Shown here piece by piece: positions 1-8,238 of a DNA stretch of 19,527 nt. This DNA is from Syntrophorhabdaceae bacterium PtaU1.Bin034 (GTDB lineage: Bacteria > Desulfobacterota_G > Syntrophorhabdia > Syntrophorhabdales > WCHB1-27). The stretch spans positions 1-19,527 of the forward strand of contig MVRP01000065.1 in the NCBI GenBank assembly GCA_002067405.1, written 5' to 3'. The position numbers and the translations under genes are program-made. The number at the start of each line of letters is the position of its first letter. The stretch's first letter is position 1. The notes beneath the pieces are model-generated. The model saw only the letters and a program-made list of their open reading frames with translations, did not search any database and had not been told where the DNA came from.

Positions 1-2
1 AT

Positions 3-455
<453 letters not shown>

Positions 456-487
456 AATCTGTTGACATCGAACACAGCTGCTCATAA

Positions 488-565
488 AGAGGAAAAGGCA
501 TTTTACCTGCCCCGGTCGCCCCCTCAACAAAAGGAAGAGGCATCAGGTTACTGGCCCGCGTCGCC
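488..565. repeat. Imperfect direct repeat beside the IS110 3' end
   Basis: Two related copies lie at 488-520 and 530-565, separated by 9 bases. Both share AGGAAnAGGCAT, then TTAC, TG, CCC, and both end in GTCGCC with small indels between. The repeat sits in the 141-base stretch between the transposase stop and the thiC stop, where the right end of the insertion element must be. It could be part of the element's end (IS110 elements lack classical terminal inverted repeats) or a chance duplication. No rho-independent terminator for thiC is evident here. Confidence 0.45.
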
Positions 566-596
566 TGTGCGGCCCGCCGGACATTGGGGAAAAAGT

Positions 597-1880
597 TCAT
601 TTCTTAAAGTACTCGGTTATTATTTTCATCGCGCAATACTCTCCGCACATACTGCACACGTCGTCGTGGAGGCTTCTTTCCTTCCTGAAGGTCCTTATCT
701 TGTCGGGGTCGATGGCCATTTTGATCTGGCCTTCCCAATCGAGTGCCTTGCGGTACTTCGACATCTGCATGTCACGCTCCCAGGCGCCCTTGTTGCCCCG
801 GGCGATGTCGGCGGCGTGGGCGGCGATCTTCGCAACCACAACCCCTTCCCGCACGTCGGCGATTGTCGGCAGGCCCAGATGTTCGGAAGGAGTCACGTAG
901 CAGATGAAGTCCGCCCCGTAGTATCCGGCCAATGCCCCGCCGATGGCAGAGGTAATGTGGTCGTAACCGGGGGCCACATCAGTAACGATCGGGCCGAGCA
1001 CATAGAAGGGTGCTTCCTTGCAGACCTTTTTCTGCAGCACGATGTTCGCCTCGATCTGGTTTAACGGTACGTGCCCAGGTCCTTCTATCATAACCTGCAC
1101 GCCGTTCCTCTGAGCCTCCTCGCATAACTCCCCAAGGGTCAGAAGTTCCTGCAGCTGGGTCCTGTCAGTGGCATCGGCAACGCTTCCCGGTCTCAGGCCG
1201 TCCCCGAGACTCAGCGTCATATCGTATTTCTTTGCAATGGAGACAAGCCGGTCGAATTGCTCATAGAGCGGGTTCTCCTTGTTGTTGACGATCATCCATT
1301 CCGTGAGGAAGGCCCCTCCCCGGCTTACGATATCCGTGATTCTGCCCTGTTTCTTGAGCCTTTCAAGCACTGCCCTTGTGACGCCTGCGTGAACCGTCAC
1401 AAAATCGACGCCGTCTTCCCCATGCTTTTCAATCACCTCAAAGAGCTCGTCCGGTTCCATCTTATGGATTGTCTTCTTTGTTTTCACCGCCTGGACCGCT
1501 GCCTGATAGATAGGGACGGTGCCGATCGGTATTCGGGCGCGGGACATGACAGTCTTCCGTATTGCATCCAGGTCGCCGCCGGTGCTCAGGTCCATTATCG
1601 CGTCCGCTCCCGCTTCCTCGGCCACCCGCAGCTTTTCGAGCTCCTGCTCAAGGTCCACCCTTTCCGGTGACGTCCCGATGTTCGCGTTCACCTTTACCGA
1701 CAAACCCGCGCCTACCCCCTTGGGCGTGAAGTTCCGGTGCCTGTTATTCGCCATGATTATGGCCTTGCCCTCTGCGATGAGGTCACGGAACCTTGCCGCA
1801 TCCATACCTTCATTGCCGGCAACCGTCTGCATAACAGGTGTGATATTGCCCTTCCGGGCCTCGATCAGTTGATTATCCAT
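597..1880 (-). CDS. thiC: Phosphomethylpyrimidine synthase ThiC (short form)
   Basis: This radical-SAM enzyme converts aminoimidazole ribotide to HMP-phosphate, the pyrimidine precursor of thiamine, in the cytosol. The protein is 427 aa, the short type common in anaerobes and archaea, without the ~200-residue N-terminal domain of E. coli ThiC. Visible family signatures are ANNRHRNFTPKGVGAG, KVNANIGTS, DLSTGGDL, VTVHAGVT, SRGGAFL, LGDGLRPGS, MIEGPGHVPL, PGYDHI and YVTPSEHLGLP. The cluster-binding motif at the C-terminus is CSMCGEYC (Cys409, Cys412, Cys416), spaced CX2CX3C rather than CX2CX4C. The frame stays open upstream to 2198, but the ATG at 1878-1880 starts the conserved sequence and has GGAG five bases ahead. 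It lies downstream of thiD on the same strand with a 131-base gap, so the two are probably co-transcribed. Confidence 0.96.
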   Translation of the reverse strand: MDNQLIEARKGNITPVMQTVAGNEGMDAARFRDLIAEGKAIIMANNRHRNFTPKGVGAGLSVKVNANIGTSPERVDLEQELEKLRVAEEAGADAIMDLSTGGDLDAIRKTVMSRARIPIGTVPIYQAAVQAVKTKKTIHKMEPDELFEVIEKHGEDGVDFVTVHAGVTRAVLERLKKQGRITDIVSRGGAFLTEWMIVNNKENPLYEQFDRLVSIAKKYDMTLSLGDGLRPGSVADATDRTQLQELLTLGELCEEAQRNGVQVMIEGPGHVPLNQIEANIVLQKKVCKEAPFYVLGPIVTDVAPGYDHITSAIGGALAGYYGADFICYVTPSEHLGLPTIADVREGVVVAKIAAHAADIARGNKGAWERDMQMSKYRKALDWEGQIKMAIDPDKIRTFRKERSLHDDVCSMCGEYCAMKIITEYFKK

Positions 1881-2011
1881 GTCTTGTCTTCTCCAATCCT
1901 GTTTATTGTTCTTGCGGGTTCCTCCAAAAAGGCCTTTCACCGGCCCGTTCCCCACGTCCCCCGCGATCGTAACCATGTCCGGCCGGTCAGCCCCGCCAGC
2001 CAATAATTCCT

Positions 2012-2839
2012 TTAACCCCTCCGCCTCTCTGTCGCCCGGCCCGTAATCGCTGCCGGAAATGCATAGAAATAGCCGTTGGCTGACGGCTGATAACTCCTGG
2101 AGATCAACTGTTCCATGAGCCCTTGCGTCTCGCGGAATGCCTCTGCAACGGGATAACCAAGCACCAGAAAAGAGAGGAGGGATGACGAGAACATGCAACC
2201 CGTCCCGTGAACCGTCTTTTCAGCCCTCTTCTTGGCGTAGGTCGTGACGTTCCGGCCATCGAACAGCACGTCCACAGGTTCGCCCTCCAGGTGCCCGCCT
2301 TTCAAGACGACCGTGCCAGGCCCTCTTTCACCAATTGCCCGAGCCGCACGCTCCATTGCTTCGACCGAATCGATCGTCGTTCCCAGCAGCCTCTCCGCCT
2401 CATCTATATTAGGCGTCAAGCACGTTATTAAAGGAAAAAGTTGTTCCACCACGGCTTTCAGCCCCGCATCCGTCAACAGCCTTGTCCCGTTTTTCGCCTC
2501 GATAACCGGATCGAGCACCACGGGAATCCCGGAGAGGCCCTTCAGCCACCCCGTAATTTCATTTACATAAGGCGCATCCGCCAAAACCCCGATCTTCACC
2601 CCTGATACGTCCATGTCTTCCGCGGCTCTTTTCAGCATCTGCGAGAAAACCGGCATGCCGACGGGAACAACATCCTCAACACCCTTGGGGCCTTGGACAA
2701 CAAAACTCGTCGGGATGGAAATGCCGTGCAGCCCGAGGCACGAAAAGACCTCAAGGTCCTTGGTTATGCCGGCTCCATTCGAAAGGTCGTGTCCCGCGAC
2801 AGTGAGGACGCGCTTCATGGCCGTTTCCCGATAAACCAT
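2012..2839 (-). CDS. thiD: Hydroxymethylpyrimidine/phosphomethylpyrimidine kinase ThiD
   Basis: ThiD phosphorylates HMP and HMP-phosphate to HMP-pyrophosphate, the direct partner of the thiazole unit in thiamine synthesis. It is a ribokinase-fold protein of 275 aa, normal for the family. Motifs seen are VLTVAGHDLSNGAGITKDLE near the N-terminus (usual form AGSDSSGGAGI; here His replaces the first Ser), VLDPVI, LTPNIDEAERLLG, VVLKGGHLEG and the anion-hole/catalytic motif KTVHGTGCMFSS. The start is uncertain: ATG 2839 has AGGG seven bases upstream, while ATG 2818 begins the family-typical MKRVLTVAG. A ThiD followed by ThiC makes a compact pyrimidine-branch operon. No thiamine-pyrophosphate (THI-box) riboswitch sequence is recognisable upstream of either gene. 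Confidence 0.95.
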   Translation of the reverse strand: MVYRETAMKRVLTVAGHDLSNGAGITKDLEVFSCLGLHGISIPTSFVVQGPKGVEDVVPVGMPVFSQMLKRAAEDMDVSGVKIGVLADAPYVNEITGWLKGLSGIPVVLDPVIEAKNGTRLLTDAGLKAVVEQLFPLITCLTPNIDEAERLLGTTIDSVEAMERAARAIGERGPGTVVLKGGHLEGEPVDVLFDGRNVTTYAKKRAEKTVHGTGCMFSSSLLSFLVLGYPVAEAFRETQGLMEQLISRSYQPSANGYFYAFPAAITGRATERRRG

Positions 2840-2960
2840 TATATCGCCCTTGTTGCGATTTTTTCACGAACCATTTTTGCGCCTGTCCTTGGAATGTCCC
2901 CTAATATAGCACTTTTTACAAGCGAAATACACGGGGATCTGGATGCCCTCAATGTGTTTC

Positions 2961-2989
2961 TTTACGTCCCCGAACCGGTCTGATACAAT
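2961..2989 (+). promoter_or_regulatory. Candidate sigma70-type promoter for the first hybrid kinase
   Basis: TTTACG (2961-2966) and TACAAT (2984-2989) are separated by exactly 17 bases and point toward the kinase gene starting at 3051, leaving a leader of about 55 bases. The match is 4/6 and 5/6 to the -35 and -10 consensus. The 211-base divergent gap 2840-3050 also has to hold the thiD promoter. On the minus strand only a TATATT -10-like element near 2909 is visible, without a convincing -35. Confidence 0.45.
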
Positions 2990-3050
2990 GAAACGACCCA
3001 ATTAGCCAGCGCATCCTGTTAAAACCGATGAAAAAAGACGGAGCAGAACA

Positions 3051-6000
3051 ATGAAGCATCCTTGGAAGGATCGACTGTTGAGAATGGCGCCGCCCGACAA
3101 GATTGCTGCGGGTGAGGAGAATTTCAGGATCATGTTCGACAAGGCGGCAGACGCGACTCTCGTTTTCGACGGAGAGGCGTTCGTTGACTGTAACGAGGCT
3201 GCGCTGAAGATCCTTCGCGCCCCGCACAAGGACAAGATTATCGGGCTTCGTCCTTTTGACATCTCACCGGAAGTGCAGCCGGACGGCCGGCTGTCGTCCG
3301 AGAAGGCCCAGGAATTGATAAATACCGCGTTGAAGGAGGGGTTCAATTCCTTCGAATGGGTCCATCGCACCCTCGACGGCAACGACTTCTGGGTTGAAGT
3401 GACCCTCAAGCTGATACCCGTGAAGGGAAAAGATGTCCTGTACAGCGTCCTGAGGGATATCAGCAAACGCAAGGCTGCCGAAGCGCAACTGAGGGAATCG
3501 GAAGAGCGGTACCGTGTCGCGATAGAAAACTCGAACGATGGAGTGGCCATTGTCCTCGGTGACCGGCACGCGTATGTCAATAAAAGATTCCTCGATATCT
3601 TCGGTTACGATAAACCGGAGGAAGTCATAGGAAAGACGGCTGCGCTCACGGTGCATCCGGACGACCTGGCAATGGTGAAGGATTATAACCGGAGGAGGCA
3701 AAGCGGCGGATCAGCCCCTCCCCGGTACGAGTTCAAAGGGATCAGGAAAGACGGTACCACCGTGTTTATCGAGACCTCCAGCGCGAGCATTGTGTACGGC
3801 GGATCTCCGGCCTCCATTGCTTACATGAGGGATATAACCGACCGCAAGCGAGCAGAAAGACAGCAGGAACTGATCACCAAAACATTGGAAAGACTGAACA
3901 ATCCTCCAAAGATCACTGATCTGACGCGGGACATTCTTCTCCTTATCAAGAAATACACGGGGATTGAAGCCCTCGGCATCCGCATCCGGTCGGGGGACGA
4001 TTTCCCGTATGTTGAGACGGACGGCTTCAGTCCGGAGTTTGTTGAGTCCGAAAGGGTCCTTTGCGTACGCGATCAAGACAAGGGGGTCGTCCATGACTTG
4101 CTGGGCAAGCCCTACCTTCAATGTATGTGCGGAAACGTTATAGGAGGCAAGGTAGACGTGTCGTTACCCTTTTTCACGGAAGGCGGCAGTTTCTGGACAA
4201 ACTGCATGTCCGGGCTGTCCGCGGCTTCTCCGGACATGATAAATGAGCGCATGAAAAGGACGTGTCTGATTGAAGGCTACGAGTCGGTCGCGCTCATCCC
4301 CCTGCGTTCAGGAGAAGAGGTGGTCGGCCTGCTGCAACTTAACGACAAATTGCCCGATCGATTCGACCCCGGCATGATCCAGTTCCTTGAAGGCATCGGT
4401 GCGAGTATCGGGATTGCCCTTTCGAGGAAAGAAGCGGCGGAAAAACTTCTCGCCAGCGAACGGAAGTACCGCGGTATCTTCGAGAATGCGGTCACGGGGA
4501 TCTATCAGATGTCCCCCAACGGAAGGCTCATAAGCGTGAACCCTGCCCTTGCCCGCATGTTCGGCTATTCGTCACCCGCAGAGATGAAGCAGCAAGTGAC
4601 CGCCGCCCAAAAGCGAGTCTATGTCAACAGGGAAGACAAGATGCGGTATCACGATCTTCTTGCCGGACGTGACGTGATCAATGGCTTTGAAACAGAGCTG
4701 TATCGAAAGGATCAGAGCACAATATGGGTCTCCGTGGATTCACGCCAGGTAAAGGATGCCGAGGGAAAGCTGCTGTACCATGAAGGCATAGTTCAGGATA
4801 TCTCGGACAGGAAGAGGCTCGAGAGGCATGTGCAGGAAACGACCGAGGAGCTGAGACAGAGCGAGGCACGGCTAAGGATAGCGTGCAACGCCGCAGGGCT
4901 GGGAATATGGGATCTCGACCCCGACACCGGGAAGGTTTGGGTCTCACACCGGCATCGTGTGATCTACGGCCCGGCTGTGCCTCTTTCGGAATGGACGTAC
5001 GATACATTCATCAATTACATCGTGCCTGAAGACAGGGAGGAGGTTCGGCGGTCCTGGCGCGAAGACCTGGAAAAGGACGCCTGCCCTCCCATAGAATGCC
5101 GTATCCGCCGGGATGACGGCCAGATCCGATGGATACGGATCGAAGGAAAGATGGAGCACCTCGGTGGCTCACGAAGAATCATGGGCATAGTGAAGGATAT
5201 CACGGAGGATAAACAGCTCGAAGAACAGCGCCGCCAGGGACAAAAGATGCAGGCAGTAGGCACTCTCGCCGGAGGGATCGCGCACGACTTCAATAACATT
5301 CTGGCCATTATTGTGGGAAATGCCGAGCTTGCCCTCGATGATTTATCTGATCTGAAGGGGGTACGGCGGAATTTGGAGCGGGTGGTCACCGCATCCAACA
5401 GGGCAAGGGAATTGATCAAACAAATCCTGACTTTCAGCCGGAAGACCGAATCGCAGCGAAAACCGGTCAGCCTGTCCTCCCTCCTCAGGGAGACGTACGA
5501 CATGCTCCGGGCATACCTTCCGACGACCATTCATATGACGCTCGATATAAAAGCGAGGGAGAGCGGCATTGTCGCCGATTCGACGCAGGTCCAGCAGGTG
5601 CTCGTAAACCTCGCGACAAACGCGGCTTATGCCATGAGGGAGAATGGCGGTCGGCTTGCGATAACGCTTTCCGGTATCACGTTCCGCCCTGACCGGCCTC
5701 GTCCCGATCTTGATATGCTTCCGGGCCGCTACGCGCAGGTGAAGGTAAAGGATACGGGGACCGGGATGGCTCCGGAGGTTCAAAAGCGGATATTCGAGCC
5801 TTTTTTTACGACAAAGGAAACCGGCCAGGGCACCGGGATGGGCCTCGCCGTCGCCTATGGCATAATCAAGAGCCATGGAGGCGGTATCACCGTCGAAAGC
5901 AGGCCGAAAGAGGGGTCCACCTTCAAGGTCTATCTCCCCCTTCATGATTCGGAAGAAAATACCGAAGCAGCGCGGTCGACCGGAACATCAGGGGGCAAAG

Positions 6001-6377
6001 AGCGGATCCTCTTTGTCGATGACGAGGCTCCGTTGGCAGAGATGACGGGAATGATGCTTGAGCGGCTCGGATACCGGGTCACTGTCGCCACTGATCCCTC
6101 CGAGGCTTTGAATATGTTCCTGGAGGACTCGTCTCGCTTCGATTGCGTGATTACCGATCAAACAATGCCGGACATTACCGGAGTGAGGCTCGCCGAAATG
6201 ATGATTGAGGCACGAAAAGACATTCCCATCATCATTTCTACCGGTTACAGTGACGCGGTTTCGCCGGCCGCAGCCAAAAGCGCGGGTATCAGGGCATTTA
6301 TCATGAAGCCGACCACCAGAAAGGAACTGGCGGAGACAATAAGACGGGTATTGGACAGAAGAGAAACGCCGGGCTGA
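3051..6377 (+). CDS. Hybrid sensor histidine kinase (PAS-PAS-GAF-PAS-PAS-HisKA-HATPase-REC)
   Basis: This 1108-aa soluble sensor kinase has no signal peptide or transmembrane segment. Domains in order: PAS about 22-143 and 150-270, GAF about 280-465, PAS about 467-590 and 603-720, each PAS ending in a RDI(S/T)-(D/K)RK-type linker. Then come HisKA with phospho-acceptor His745 in [11 protein letters not shown], HATPase_c with the N box NLATNAAYAM and G boxes DTGTGM and GTGMGLA, and a receiver domain (acidic Asp990/991, phosphorylated Asp1036, Lys1086). The GAF domain has five Cys (338, 358, 360, 385, 405) around LQCMCGNVIGG and GSFWTN, suggestive of a redox or metal ligand site. The start ATG has GGAG seven bases upstream. 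No response regulator with an output domain is adjacent, so phosphate probably passes from the receiver to a distant partner. The signal is unknown. Confidence 0.93.
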   Translation: MKHPWKDRLLRMAPPDKIAAGEENFRIMFDKAADATLVFDGEAFVDCNEAALKILRAPHKDKIIGLRPFDISPEVQPDGRLSSEKAQELINTALKEGFNSFEWVHRTLDGNDFWVEVTLKLIPVKGKDVLYSVLRDISKRKAAEAQLRESEERYRVAIENSNDGVAIVLGDRHAYVNKRFLDIFGYDKPEEVIGKTAALTVHPDDLAMVKDYNRRRQSGGSAPPRYEFKGIRKDGTTVFIETSSASIVYGGSPASIAYMRDITDRKRAERQQELITKTLERLNNPPKITDLTRDILLLIKKYTGIEALGIRIRSGDDFPYVETDGFSPEFVESERVLCVRDQDKGVVHDLLGKPYLQCMCGNVIGGKVDVSLPFFTEGGSFWTNCMSGLSAASPDMINERMKRTCLIEGYESVALIPLRSGEEVVGLLQLNDKLPDRFDPGMIQFLEGIGASIGIALSRKEAAEKLLASERKYRGIFENAVTGIYQMSPNGRLISVNPALARMFGYSSPAEMKQQVTAAQKRVYVNREDKMRYHDLLAGRDVINGFETELYRKDQSTIWVSVDSRQVKDAEGKLLYHEGIVQDISDRKRLERHVQETTEELRQSEARLRIACNAAGLGIWDLDPDTGKVWVSHRHRVIYGPAVPLSEWTYDTFINYIVPEDREEVRRSWREDLEKDACPPIECRIRRDDGQIRWIRIEGKMEHLGGSRRIMGIVKDITEDKQLEEQRRQGQKMQAVGTLAGGIAHDFNNILAIIVGNAELALDDLSDLKGVRRNLERVVTASNRARELIKQILTFSRKTESQRKPVSLSSLLRETYDMLRAYLPTTIHMTLDIKARESGIVADSTQVQQVLVNLATNAAYAMRENGGRLAITLSGITFRPDRPRPDLDMLPGRYAQVKVKDTGTGMAPEVQKRIFEPFFTTKETGQGTGMGLAVAYGIIKSHGGGITVESRPKEGSTFKVYLPLHDSEENTEAARSTGTSGGKERILFVDDEAPLAEMTGMMLERLGYRVTVATDPSEALNMFLEDSSRFDCVITDQTMPDITGVRLAEMMIEARKDIPIIISTGYSDAVSPAAAKSAGIRAFIMKPTTRKELAETIRRVLDRRETPG

Positions 6378-6398
6378 ACTGCACATTCCACGTTCAGC
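6373..6398 (+). other. Hairpin at the end of the first kinase gene
   Basis: GCTGAAC (6373-6379) and GTTCAGC (6392-6398) form a perfect 7-bp stem with a 12-base loop, and the kinase stop codon lies inside the left arm. No U-run follows, so it is not a classical rho-independent terminator. It may attenuate read-through or protect the 3' end before the transglycosylase gene. Confidence 0.35.
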
Positions 6399-6511
6399 AA
6401 CCACGGACACTCTTAGTGTATAGCCCTCCGCACCTCTTATCTGTTTCTCGCTTTTTCCGCTTTTTCTCTTGCACTCCTGGCGCGCTTCTGTTATCTTCCA
6501 AGAATCCCTTT

Positions 6512-8059
6512 ATGAAACAATCGCTTTCTTCCATAATTCTTGCCGTTCTTCTATTGCTTTTTGGCTGGTCGCAGGCCATCTCCTCGGAAACAAACGTCGA
6601 CGGGGAGCTTAAGGGCAGGCCTTTTATAATCGAGCAGCAGGAAGAGGATGGGGAAGGAGAGCTTCCCGACAATCCCCTTCTTGCAGAAACTCCCGAAACC
6701 GGGACTTCCGCGAAGCAGGGTAGAGAAGAAGCCGGCATCCTGCCGAATATGGACGGCGGTCTCACTGACAAGGCGAAGAAGGTGCTCGAGGCGTTGCGCA
6801 AGGCACTCCACGAATCGGATACCCCCGACGGTTTCGATATCCCTGTGGTTCTTAATGAGGCGGTCGACCGTCACATAAGGTGCTTTACCGGCCCCAAGCG
6901 GGATATCTTTGCACGGTGGCTGGTGCGTGCCGAGCGGTATGCGCCGACCATCAAAGGGATCCTCAAGAAGAACGGGCTGCCCGAAGATCTCGTCTACCTG
7001 TCCATGATCGAGAGCGGTTTCAACATGAAGGCCCGATCACAGGCAAAGGCAAGCGGGCCGTGGCAGTTTATGCACGGGACGGGAAAGCAGTACGGCCTGA
7101 AGGTCGATTATTGGGTCGATGAGCGTTACGACCTTGAAAAATCGACCGTCGCGGCAGCGCGTTATTTAAAGAACCTGTTTGACCAGTTCGGATGCTGGTG
7201 GCTCGCCGCAGCAAGCTACAATGCCGGAGAAAACCGGGTCAAGAAGGCGATGGAGAAGCAGGACACGAAGGACTTCTGGAAGCTGCGCGAGTACAAGACG
7301 CTGCCCAGGGAGACCCAGGAATATGTGCCCCAATTGATCGCTGCGGCCCTGATCGCAAAAGAGCCTGAAAAATACGGCTTTTCCGGCCTCACCTCCGCCC
7401 CGGTGTACAAACTGACAAAGATCAACGTGCCCGGAGGTATTCCCCTGAAAGGCATTTCCCGCACTCTTTCCCTTGATCTTTCCGAGCTTAGAGCGCTGAA
7501 TCCCGAGATATTGAGGGGAATCACACCTCCCAATCGCGAACAATACCAGATCAAGCTTCCGGGAACCGCCGAGGTCGATATCGCCGGCAAAAAGCTCGAG
7601 GCCAACCTGATAAATGACAGGCAAGTGGTTGGGGTGGTCAAACACTATGTGAAGAAAAAGGATTCCCTGGCAAGGATCATGAAACGGTACGATGTTTCCC
7701 GATCCGAGCTTGCTCTGGTAAATGATGCTGTTTCAGCGCGCAAAGGCATGTGTCTCTATATCCCGCGTTTCGCGTCTGCAAAGAAGAATGCAACGACGTT
7801 TGCTTCAGAAGAATCCGAGGACAGGCCCACCGCTTCGCGTTCCCATCGGGGAAGGCTCGCAAGCCTGCCGCAAAAGCATCAGGACGATGTCGTTACCCTT
7901 GCCGGCCCGAAAAAGAAGAGTCGCCTTTCCCAGAGCCCAAAGCTGGCCGCCCAAACGGTAAAGAAATCCGCCAAACGCACTGTCGCCAAGCCTCAAAAGA
8001 CGACTGCCTCCCGCTCAAAGGCTTCGCCGCCGAATCCATCTCGAATCCGGAAGGGATAA
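6512..8059 (+). CDS. mltD: MltD-like membrane-bound lytic transglycosylase (SLT + LysM)
   Basis: This enzyme cleaves peptidoglycan glycan strands by a non-hydrolytic reaction giving 1,6-anhydro-muropeptides, in the periplasm. From ATG 6512 it is 515 aa with a signal peptide (hydrophobic IILAVLLLLFGW, likely cut after SQA). A GH23/SLT domain covers about 145-265. Motifs are LSMIESGFN with catalytic Glu167, ASGPWQFM, the AAASYNAGENRV loop and ETQEYVPQLIAAALI. A LysM-like repeat at about 374-418 (KHYVKKKDSLARIMKRYDVS ... LYIPR) should bind glycan. The last ~90 residues are a Lys/Ser-rich basic tail. The frame also opens at GTG 6416, but that extension has no family similarity and would bury the signal peptide; the ribosome site before ATG 6512 is weak. 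Only 134 bases separate it from the upstream kinase, so co-transcription is possible. Confidence 0.88.
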   Translation: MKQSLSSIILAVLLLLFGWSQAISSETNVDGELKGRPFIIEQQEEDGEGELPDNPLLAETPETGTSAKQGREEAGILPNMDGGLTDKAKKVLEALRKALHESDTPDGFDIPVVLNEAVDRHIRCFTGPKRDIFARWLVRAERYAPTIKGILKKNGLPEDLVYLSMIESGFNMKARSQAKASGPWQFMHGTGKQYGLKVDYWVDERYDLEKSTVAAARYLKNLFDQFGCWWLAAASYNAGENRVKKAMEKQDTKDFWKLREYKTLPRETQEYVPQLIAAALIAKEPEKYGFSGLTSAPVYKLTKINVPGGIPLKGISRTLSLDLSELRALNPEILRGITPPNREQYQIKLPGTAEVDIAGKKLEANLINDRQVVGVVKHYVKKKDSLARIMKRYDVSRSELALVNDAVSARKGMCLYIPRFASAKKNATTFASEESEDRPTASRSHRGRLASLPQKHQDDVVTLAGPKKKSRLSQSPKLAAQTVKKSAKRTVAKPQKTTASRSKASPPNPSRIRKG

Positions 8060-8151
8060 AGGCCGGTTCATACCCGAGGCTCGCGGATCGATGCGGAAAG
8101 CACGAGACAACGCAACTCTTCTAATTTCTTCTCCTTCCGTCTTTATAATTC

Positions 8152-8160
8152 TGTTATAAT
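8152..8160 (+). promoter_or_regulatory. Extended -10 promoter element for the second kinase
   Basis: TGTTATAAT at 8152-8160 is a perfect extended -10 (TGN-TATAAT). A second TATAAT overlaps just upstream (8144-8149). No good -35 hexamer is at the right distance, which is tolerated for extended -10 promoters. A start near 8167 would give a leader of about 70 bases before the GTG at 8239. The surrounding intergenic stretch 8060-8238 is locally AT-rich and shows no other structure. Confidence 0.5.
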
Positions 8161-8238
8161 CGATCACATCATCATGTTGCATCGGCCAAGGTCATTTGTT
8201 TTCGTCTGCAGAAAAGAAGTGGGGAAGGTGGGGAGTCT

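Noticed and set aside
462..1064. Plus-strand open frame of 200 codons opposite thiC
   Set aside because: It lies antisense to well-conserved thiC codons and has no recognisable motif.
1881..2198. N-terminal extension of ThiC
   Set aside because: The extra 106 residues have no ThiC similarity, overlap thiD, and the ATG at 1880 has its own good ribosome site and starts the conserved sequence.
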